64,000 nt of DNA from Deinococcus sp. QL22 (lineage in GTDB: Bacteria > Deinococcota > Deinococci > Deinococcales > Deinococcaceae). Below are positions 57,839-64,000 of the stretch, one piece after another. Below the pieces are notes generated by a model. The model was not told the DNA's origin. It made no database searches and saw nothing but the letters and a program-made list of their open reading frames with translations. The stretch is taken from contig NZ_CP097150.1 of NCBI RefSeq assembly GCF_023370075.1, positions 1 to 64,000 of the forward strand, in the 5' to 3' direction. Positions within the stretch are counted from its first letter, which is position 1, and each line of letters starts with the position of its first letter. Made by a program: the position numbers and the translations under genes.

Positions 57839-60175
57839 TCACCTCTGGCCAGAACTGTCCTGTCGTCCCTGCGACCCTTCTACCCGGTTCTGCTCAATGG
57901 CCCAGCGGGTCAGTTCCACGCGGTTGTGCAGGCCCAATTTGCCCAGCAGATTTCCGACGTGCTTGCTGGCGGTGCCCGGACTGATGCCCAGCAGCCGCGC
58001 GACCCGGCGATCCGGATGCCCCTGCGACACCAGCGCCAGCACTTCTCGCTCCCGTGGCGTGAGCTCGAACAGCGCCGGAGAAGATACTGGACGTGCTTCC
58101 TGGATCAGCGCCTGAGCTCGCTCGATAATGGCGGGCAGCTGCAGGCGCTCGCCGCTCGCCCAAGCTTTCTGAAAGCTCGCCTCGCCCAGCGTCTCACGGG
58201 CCTGAGCCAGGAAGTCCCGGACGCGGCGATCCAGGAGACTGCGCGACTGCTCATCCGTCAGATCCCCCATGAAGGCCACGAACTGTGTGACGCTCTGCCA
58301 ATCGTGGAGGTCGGCAGCCAGGAAGACCAGTCCCCAGCGGAGCGAATCCTCGACCATCCCCCGGAAGCCTTGGTCGGCTGCGTCCTGGAGGCAGGACAGC
58401 AGCTTCGGCCCGGCTTCGGAAGGGCGGTGGAGGTGCAGCAGCGCCAAGCCGACGAACACCCGAGACTCAATCTCGAACATAGCATTCCCAGCGGCCTGGA
58501 ATCGCCACTGGGCTTCCTGCGCCAACTCCAGAGCCCGCGGATAGTCTCCCAGTCCCAACAGACTCAGGGCCATGCTGAGCCGGGCGTTGGCGTGGAACAT
58601 CCGCTGCATGCGGCTGGGCCTGCGGTCGCCCAAGCGCGTCAGGTACTCCCGCAACTGCGTTTCCTGAAGTTCGAGGGCCTGTGCGCTGCGGCCAGCGTCG
58701 TGTTCCAGTCCCGCCAGGTTGAGCTGCACCCAGGCAGCACTCTCAAAATCCGCCACCTCTTCACACAGCGCAAGGGCCTCGCGCAGGCATACCTCCTGCT
58801 CCGAAAAGCGTCCGCTGTGATTCAAGCAAAACGCACTGACCTGGAGCGCGCGGATCAGAACAGGCCCATCAGCCGGGCGCGGCAACCCCAGCACCCGGTC
58901 TACCAGCGGCGTCTCCTGGACGGTCAAACCAAAAGGTGCCCACAGCGTCCCGATGGTTCCCAGATAGCGGTAGGCGAGGTCGGCCTCGCTCTGGGCCACC
59001 GTCCAGACCATCCCGGCGCGGATGTTGGGGTAGTGAATCAGGTAAGCGGGGCGGTCGTCGGTGTTGACGTTGACGTCCTCCCAGCCAAAGTGGTGCTGTT
59101 CAAGCCTTTCCAGGAAATACCGAGCATGCCGCTCGCGCCAGACCACGGCCTCCGGGTGGCCCTCCAGATGTTCCAGTGCCAGTTCCCGCAGGGGTTGGAG
59201 CATTTTCCAGAGGGTCTCAGGCGTGTCCAGACGGTGCAAAAAGCTCTGAGACAGCAACGATTCGGCCCGGTCGAGCACGTCCGGCTCTCCCCAGACGGCG
59301 GCCAGCGCCTGCGGGCTGAAGGGTCCCTCAAAGACCGCGCAACACTCAAAGACGGCCCGGTCTGTGTCGTCCAACAGGTCGTAGCTCCATTGCACGGCGG
59401 CCCGTAGGGAACGCAGGCGCTCGGGACGATCCCGAAAGTCGGCTTTCAGCACCTGCAGAGGGTGTGCCAGCCGGGCGAGCAGGTCACCCAGCACGTAGCT
59501 GCGCGTCCGCACGGCGGCGAGTTCCAGAGCCAGCGGCACCCCCTCGAGCACCTCGCACAGCTGGGTGATCTGCACTGCGTTGCCGTCGTTCAGCGCAAAC
59601 GAAGGCGTCAGGGCCTGGACGCGCGCCACGAACAGCTGCACGGCGGGGCTGGACATGGCATCACGGAGACTGTGGGGCAGCGCGAGGGGCTCAACGGGGT
59701 ACTCGACCTCATCATGCAGCTGGAGAATGGCCCGGCTGGTGACCACCAGGTGGAGCAGCGGCGACGCAGTGAGCAGATCAGCCAGCTCGGCTGCAGCGGG
59801 CAGGAGCTGCTCAAAGTTGTCGAGCAGCAGCAGGGTGCGCTGCCTGGCCGCGAACTCTTGGAGGCGTTGCGCGGCTGTTCCGGTGAAGCCGCTTTCCGGC
59901 AGGGCAGCGGCGATGTGGCCCAGCACCCGCTCAGGGTCGCGGAGGGCACTGAGGTCGATGAACTGAACGTGGTCGAACAGGGCCAGCTTCGTCTGATCGT
60001 GTAGCGCGTGGGCGAGGTGAAGCATCAGGGCGGTTTTGCCGATGCCGCCGGGCCCGCGCAGGGTGAGGAGCCGCACGCCACGGTGCAGCAGGGTCAATAA
60101 CTGGCGGAGGTCGGACTCGCGGCCATAGAGCGGGGCGAGCGCGGCCGTGGGCGGCAACCCCGGCAGACGATCCAT
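57839..60175 (-). CDS. LuxR-family regulator with NB-ARC-type ATPase and TPR domains
   Basis: 778 residues, MalT/LAL-like. The ATPase has the P-loop LRGPGGIGKTALMLHLAH (about residues 38-55), Walker B LLLLDNFEQLL and VVTSRAIL. Helical TPR-like repeats fill the middle (LNLAGLEHDAGRSAQALELQ and following). The C-terminal HTH reads LTPREREVLALVSQGHPDRR and VARLLGISPGTASKHVGNLL. It should switch on target genes after binding ATP and an inducer. TAGACT lies a few bases before the ATG, suggesting a leaderless mRNA. Confidence 0.93.
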   Translation of the reverse strand: MDRLPGLPPTAALAPLYGRESDLRQLLTLLHRGVRLLTLRGPGGIGKTALMLHLAHALHDQTKLALFDHVQFIDLSALRDPERVLGHIAAALPESGFTGTAAQRLQEFAARQRTLLLLDNFEQLLPAAAELADLLTASPLLHLVVTSRAILQLHDEVEYPVEPLALPHSLRDAMSSPAVQLFVARVQALTPSFALNDGNAVQITQLCEVLEGVPLALELAAVRTRSYVLGDLLARLAHPLQVLKADFRDRPERLRSLRAAVQWSYDLLDDTDRAVFECCAVFEGPFSPQALAAVWGEPDVLDRAESLLSQSFLHRLDTPETLWKMLQPLRELALEHLEGHPEAVVWRERHARYFLERLEQHHFGWEDVNVNTDDRPAYLIHYPNIRAGMVWTVAQSEADLAYRYLGTIGTLWAPFGLTVQETPLVDRVLGLPRPADGPVLIRALQVSAFCLNHSGRFSEQEVCLREALALCEEVADFESAAWVQLNLAGLEHDAGRSAQALELQETQLREYLTRLGDRRPSRMQRMFHANARLSMALSLLGLGDYPRALELAQEAQWRFQAAGNAMFEIESRVFVGLALLHLHRPSEAGPKLLSCLQDAADQGFRGMVEDSLRWGLVFLAADLHDWQSVTQFVAFMGDLTDEQSRSLLDRRVRDFLAQARETLGEASFQKAWASGERLQLPAIIERAQALIQEARPVSSPALFELTPREREVLALVSQGHPDRRVARLLGISPGTASKHVGNLLGKLGLHNRVELTRWAIEQNRVEGSQGRQDSSGQR

Positions 60176-60260
60176 ACACCAGTCTAAACCTAGGAAAGGG
60201 GGGATGGCTGAAGATCAGCCGTTCGTTGTGAACCTTAATCGATCGAATCCTGCAAGCCAT

Positions 60261-60392
60261 TATACACTGCATTGAATGGTAAATAAGCCGTCTGGGTGAG
60301 GGCCAAACAGCTGTCGATGCATAATCTTGACCGTGGCCGCATTCCACGATATCTTTGAGAAATCAAAGGCGATCCTCCGGGGTCGCCTTTCT
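60261..60392 (+). repeat. Dispersed ~130-bp intergenic repeat, copy 2, with promoter and terminator
   Basis: Same layout as 56871-57003: TTGACC (60327-60332), 16-bp spacer, ATATCT (60349-60354), then AAAGGCGA/TCGCCTTT (60365-60372, 60383-60390) followed by CTT. The hairpin arms differ from copy 1 by compensating changes at the outer pairs, supporting conserved pairing. Confidence 0.7.
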
Positions 60393-60970
60393 TCGTTGGC
60401 CTTCACCGTGCCCACGAGTTTTCTGGCGCTCCAGTCACGGCTCAATGCTGGAGTTTGCTTCTCGTTTCTTTTGATCCCGCCGCCATTGATATTCCGCCAA
60501 CAAGGTGTTGCGCTCAAACTCCCAGGATTGCGTGACCAGCGCGTTGAGGTGCAGCTGTTCAGCCCAAACCTGAAACCAGATTTTTGGGGCGGGGAAGTCA
60601 TCTCCTTCGTGGGGTTGCGCGACTCAGTGAACGTGAAACGAACTGATTGGGTTCACCTTTCTGTGAAAGGCTGAGTTCATAAAATAGGGGTCAGGCCGCA
60701 TACGCGACTGCTTCTGCCCCACCTACCATGCCTTCCCCAAGGCCACCAGCGTCTCCAGCACCTCGCCCACAGACGCCGCGCGGGCATCTCTTTGGACTGT
60801 GACGGCTGTACGTCAACCCCATCAGAGTGAGTGATATGCGGATTTCAGTTCATAACAGCTTTTGAACGACCAATCAAGTCCTGTTATACCTGGATTGTCC
60901 CCATGAGTTCTGGTCTGAACGTACGAAAAGGCGTCGGAATATGGGTCGCTCCATCCACCCGTACTCCTCC
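60393..60970. other. Intergenic region with decayed minus-strand fragments
   Basis: On the minus strand, 60600-60435 carries a protein-like frame (PKIWFQVWAEQLHLNALVTQ, then SWEFERNTLLAEYQWRRDQK) with no start. At about 60830-60723 is another (AASVGEVLETLVALGKAW, stop) after a frame change. Neither is recognised. ATAACAG (60852-60858) and CTGTTAT (60881-60887) form an inverted repeat. No intact gene. Confidence 0.35.
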
Positions 60971-60989
60971 AGTGTGTTTACACTGATTC
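60971..60989 (+). promoter_or_regulatory. Leaderless promoter and operator candidate
   Basis: TACACT (60979-60984) ends five bases before the ATG at 60990. It is the right arm of AGTGTGTTTACACT (60971-60984), a perfect 5-bp inverted repeat. No ribosome-binding site is present. The -35 box is poor, so an activator may be needed. Confidence 0.45.
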
Positions 60990-61624
60990 ATGAACGGACA
61001 GAAGGTAGCGCCGTTTCCAACGGCCCTGACATCTCTCCTCGGCCGTGAGCAGGATCTTCCCAGGCTCACGGCACTGCTGCACGGCCCCACACGTCTCCTC
61101 ACCTTACGAGGCCCCGGCGGCATCGGGAAAACAGCACTCGCGCTCGAGGTGGCCCGCACCGTGCAGGCAACGTTCGAACTCGGGGCCGTCTTGGTTGAAC
61201 TGGCCGCTCTGGCCGATCCCGCTGATGTGCTCCCCGCCGTGGCCCGCACCTTGCGGATCCCTCTCCATGGCCGGACGGCCACCGAGGCAATCGCGTCTGA
61301 CCTGCAAGACCGCTCCATCTTGCTTGTGCTCGACAACTTCGAACAAGTGCGCTCTGCCGCCCTGGACGTCAAGCAGCTGCTGGACGCCACCACCCGCCTC
61401 AAGATTCTGGTGACCAGCCGTGTCGCGCTGCATCTGCACGATGAACAGGAATACCCCGTCGAACCACTGGGACTCCCAACTTCTCCCCGCAAGGTGTTGT
61501 CCAGTCCGGCCGTTCAGCTGCTGCTCGACCGCATCCGCCACCATGATCCAGCTTTCGTCCTCACCCACGTCGATGAGCGTGCTGCCCTGCAGGTCTGCCA
61601 GAGTCTGGAAGGCATTCCCCTGGC
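60990..61624 (+). pseudogene. Truncated NB-ARC/LuxR-type regulator, paralogue of the 57839 gene
   Basis: The first ~210 residues match the start of the LuxR regulator upstream: LRGPGGIGKTALALEVAR (P-loop), LLVLDNFEQVRSAAL (Walker B), KILVTSRVALHLHDEQEYPV and LEGIPLA. At LEGIPLA the homology stops, just where IS3 transposase sequence on the other strand begins. The TPR and HTH parts are missing. The remaining frame to 61811 is read-through. Confidence 0.88.
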
Positions 61625-61884
61625 ATTCTTCCCGCAAGCGGGAATGACAGCTCTCGGCAAAGCCGTTCTACCAAGGCTTGCCCGGGAGGGTGTTCCGGGT
61701 GCTGACGTCTTGCACGGCCAACCAGATGCCCAAATCGCGGGCGATGACCTCAGAACCATGGTCGCTGCGCAGAAAGATGGGGGCACCCCTCTCTTTGATG
61801 ACGTCGTCTAGGACGGCGTTCACGTCCATGGACGTGAACGCCTTTGCGACGCGGATCGCGAGCGATTGCCGACTAAACAACCCT
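61625..61884 (-). pseudogene. 3' part of an IS3 orfB, outer element
   Basis: The minus strand reads RQSLAIRVAKAFTSMDVNAV, then RSDHGSEVIARDLGIWL with the second catalytic Asp, and GKPW, stop, NGFAESCHSRLREECQ with the Glu. Homology ends at 61625 on the truncated regulator. Its other half is at 63350-64000, so the element is split by the inner IS3. Confidence 0.85.
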
Positions 61885-61935
61885 GCACTGAAAGTACAGG
61901 GGTTTGGGAGCGACTAAAGTCGCTTTGACGCCATG
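61885..61935. other. Two hairpins resembling an IS200/IS605 end
   Basis: CCCTGCACTGAAAGTACAGG is followed by AGCGACTAAAGTCGCT. Stem pairs are CCTG/CAGG with ACT/AGT, and GCGACT/AGTCGC. Paired subterminal hairpins with mismatches are typical of IS200/IS605-family ends, so this may be a remnant at the junction, distinct from the inner IS3. No TnpA or TnpB gene is present. Confidence 0.35.
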
Positions 61936-62092
61936 ACGCTTACGCCACTCTCTTGGACGAGTCGCCTGTCATTCGGTATCGGTTGCAGGGTAGTTTTTAC
62001 CTCCTCTGGAGTGACACCCTCTGACAGGACCATAGACCAAGACACTTCGCCCCAGTCAGCGGATACGCTGATTGCATCGCGAAGGAGATCGT

Positions 62093-62392
62093 ATGCCCGG
62101 ACGGAACCACAGCCGCGAATTCAAACTTGAGGTCGTCAGCCAGATCAACAGCGGCCAACAGACGACCGCCCAGCTCAGTCGCACCCACTCCCTGGCACCG
62201 GGTCTGATGTACCGATGGCGCAAAGAGGTCGAAGCACGTGGTGAAGCTGCGTTTACGGATGGGGCTACCACGGATCGCAGCGACGAACTTCGCATTGCCG
62301 AGCTGGAACGGTATTGCGGTCAGCTCGCTCTGGAGAATACGATCCTGAAAAAATCGTTAGCGACGTACCGCTTGAAAAGCGGCACCAAATGA
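62093..62392 (+). CDS. IS3-family transposase OrfA
   Basis: 99 residues from ATG 62093, with AAGGAG upstream. A helix-turn-helix (HSREFKLEVVSQINSGQQTT, then SLAPGLMYRWRKEV) that binds the element ends, and a leucine-zipper-like C-terminus (LRIAELERYCGQLALENTIL). An A6 run at 62347-62352 could allow a -1 shift into orfB. Its stop overlaps an orfB ATG (62389) as ATGA. Confidence 0.93.
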   Translation: MPGRNHSREFKLEVVSQINSGQQTTAQLSRTHSLAPGLMYRWRKEVEARGEAAFTDGATTDRSDELRIAELERYCGQLALENTILKKSLATYRLKSGTK

Positions 62393-63234
62393 TCACGGAT
62401 GCGCGCTGCGCGCATCCGACGGTGTCGGTACGTCGCTTGTGTGAGTTGCATGCGGTCAGTCGGTCTTGGTATCTGGGTCAACAGACTCGGACAAGGGTGA
62501 ATCCAGATTTGGATCTCACGAAAGAGATTGAAGCCATCGTGTTGAAGTGGAATGGTTACGGCTACCGACGCGTGACCCATGAGTTGGCCCGTCGGGGACA
62601 TCGAACCAACCACAAGCGCGTCTTACGGGTCATGAGGGCACAGGGGTTGTTATGTCGTCCCAAACGACGGTTTCAGGCCACCACGGACTCGACGCACAGC
62701 GAACGTCGTTTTGAAAATTTGCTGCCGACCGTGGTTCCGACTCACCCCAACCAAGTCTGGCAAGTTGATCTGACCTATGTTCGGGTGAAAGGTGGTTTTG
62801 TGTACCTGGCCTGCGTGTTGGACAGCTTCACCCGAGAAATCGTGGGCTGGGCCATGTCCAGGTGCATTGACGCGGCGCTGGCCTTGAAAGCACTCAACAA
62901 CGCGCTTGGGGCGCGCTGCCCAAGCCCAGGCTTACTGCACCATTCTGACCAAGGGTCTCAATATGCAAGTCGCGTCTATGTCGATCGGCTTCGGGAGGCT
63001 GGGTTAATCCCGAGCATGTCCAGAAAGGGAAACCCATACGACAACGCCCGCATGGAAAGCTTTTACAAAACCCTGAAAACAGAAGAAGTCGATCTGCAGG
63101 ACTATCTTGATTTCGACGACGCACATTGCCAGATCAACCACTTCATCGGTCGGCTGTATAACCAGGAACGTCTGCATTCCAGTTTGGGGTATGTCCCACC
63201 TGCCGAGTTCGCCACTCGGTATCATTGCGCCTAG
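62389..63234 (+). CDS. IS3-family transposase OrfB (integrase core)
   Basis: 281 residues if started at ATG 62389; the frame also extends upstream to permit an OrfAB fusion by -1 frameshift. The catalytic triad is in VWQVDLTYVRVKGGFVYLAC (Asp), LLHHSDQGSQYAS (Asp) and MSRKGNPYDNARMESFYKTL (Glu). The N-terminal helical domain has GYGYRRVTHELARRGHRTNH. Intact, so possibly active. Confidence 0.94.
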   Translation: MITDARCAHPTVSVRRLCELHAVSRSWYLGQQTRTRVNPDLDLTKEIEAIVLKWNGYGYRRVTHELARRGHRTNHKRVLRVMRAQGLLCRPKRRFQATTDSTHSERRFENLLPTVVPTHPNQVWQVDLTYVRVKGGFVYLACVLDSFTREIVGWAMSRCIDAALALKALNNALGARCPSPGLLHHSDQGSQYASRVYVDRLREAGLIPSMSRKGNPYDNARMESFYKTLKTEEVDLQDYLDFDDAHCQINHFIGRLYNQERLHSSLGYVPPAEFATRYHCA

Positions 63235-63349
63235 AAGTGACTTGACTGCTGGCCCGGTACTTTGGGTTCATTCCACCTCTGCCGAAATGCCTGATCTCAC
63301 AGCCGCTTGCACTCCAGTACATGGCTTCAGACCAGCGCGTTGGAACAGT

Positions 63350-64000
63350 GAATTCATCCGTGAGGGTAAGGATGTTCAGGGTGGTGCTTCCGAGGGTCTG
63401 GTCGAAGATGAAGTCGTACGTCCACACGTGATTGGGGAACTCTGCCTTCATGGGGATGGTGTTACCGGTGCGAATTTTCCGGCTGGGGTTCTTCTTGATC
63501 ACCAGTCCCGCCGCTCGCCAAATCCGTCTGACCCTTTTGCGGTTGATCGTTTTGCCTTCTTTGACAAGCAGCGCGTGGATGAACCGAGAACCGCGTCGTG
63601 GATGTGGCTCTGCCAGTTGACGGATCCGATCCAAAAGTTCACCGTCCTGACGTGGGTTGGGGCGATAGTGCCACGAGGATTTGGGTCAGCCCACCAAGAA
63701 GCAAGCCCGAACGGGCTTGACCCGGTGTGCGATCAGTTCTTGCACCAGGGCACGCTTCTCGCTGGGCGTTATCGCTTTTTTGCCAAGACCGCCTTGACCG
63801 CCTCAATCAGGGGGCGCTGCTGGCCGACGATCCGTAACAGGCGTGCATTTTCCTTTTCCAATTGACCAAGCCGCTTGGCTTCATCCGGCGTCGTGTCGCC
63901 GTATTTCTTTTTCCACGTGTCATACGACGCCGGACTGCATCCGAAGTCCCGGCACAATTCCTCTATGGGCTGTTGACCTTTCTTGGCGTCCTGCAGCAAC
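63350..64000 (-). pseudogene. 5' part of the outer IS3 element: orfA and start of orfB
   Basis: orfA (from beyond the window to 63769) reads CRDFGCSPASYDTWKKKYGD and a leucine-rich coil. orfB then runs AITPSEKRALVQELIAHRVK, has a TGA in LVG-stop-PKSSWHYRP, and continues VWTYDFIFDQTLGSTTLNIL with the first Asp to TLTDEFT at 63350. There the inner element begins. Together with 61625-61884 it makes one broken IS3 copy. Confidence 0.85.

Larger units (their letters stand above)
61885..63349 (+). mobile_element. Inner IS3-family element, inserted in an outer IS3 copy
   Basis: Lies between the DEFT and RQSLAI codons of the outer orfB. It carries intact orfA and orfB. Boundaries are inferred from where outer homology resumes; terminal repeats are not clear, and the left 50 bp may belong to an IS605-like remnant. 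Confidence 0.7.

Noticed and set aside
60990..61811. Intact 273-residue AAA protein
   Set aside because: After residue 210 the frame reads through antisense IS3 transposase sequence, so the C-terminus is not native.

Overview
This 64 kb window is high-GC bacterial DNA. It looks like an accessory replicon (megaplasmid or second chromosome) or an island of a Deinococcus-like organism. That placement is inference: it rests on an HU protein with a Lys/Ala-rich N-terminal extension, several likely leaderless promoters (a -10 box 5-7 nt before the start codon), many IS6-, IS4- and IS3-family remnants, small dispersed intergenic repeats, and a mix of transport, nutrient and sensory genes. No rRNA, tRNA, CRISPR array or replication origin was seen.

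Layout. 1-2.2 kb: two permeases of a carbohydrate ABC importer under a LacI-type regulator. 2.7-6.4 kb: a riboflavin operon on the minus strand (FMN riboswitch, ribD in two coupled frames, ribE, ribBA, ribH). 6.6-11.5 kb: a minus-strand chain of short genes joined mostly by 4-nt ATGA/GTGA overlaps. Several encode winged-helix proteins, several carry frameshifts, and the chain is cut by an IS4-type element with 6-bp target duplications. 12.4-14.3 kb: HU, a DUF2945 protein, a broken TIM-barrel gene and a phosphoribosyltransferase. 14.3-18.8 kb: two decayed IS6 copies around a secreted subtilisin-like lipoprotein. 18.9-22.4 kb: DeoR regulator, GMC oxidoreductase and SIS-domain protein in one operon. 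22.5-30.9 kb: an ion-transport cluster (broken NhaP antiporter, SulP, voltage-gated-like channel, Kef-type antiporter, KtrB/TrkH). 31.4-36.9 kb: SDR, amino-acid ABC proteins, tautomerase, nucleotidyltransferase, GlcG-like and exported proteins. 36.9-41 kb: a GNAT, solute-binding protein, N-acylamino-acid-racemase-like and RpiR operon with paired operators. 41-46.9 kb: nested IS6, IS5 and DDE remnants around an erythromycin-esterase-like gene and a MetX-like hydrolase. 46.9-49.6 kb: a NitT/TauT-type ABC transporter. 49.9-56.8 kb: a diguanylate cyclase and a sensor kinase, with a duplicated leader sequence before two short ORFs. 56.9-61.6 kb: a duplicated ~130-bp promoter-terminator element flanking a LuxR/NB-ARC regulator, then a truncated paralogue. 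61.6-64 kb: an IS3 element inside another IS3 element.

Two themes stand out. Short accessory genes carry at least eight single frameshifts, while the long housekeeping-type genes are intact, so decay looks selective. There is also much unannotated regulatory structure: paired operators, hairpins placed at stop codons, duplicated leaders, and two genes whose only well-placed start codon is ATA.
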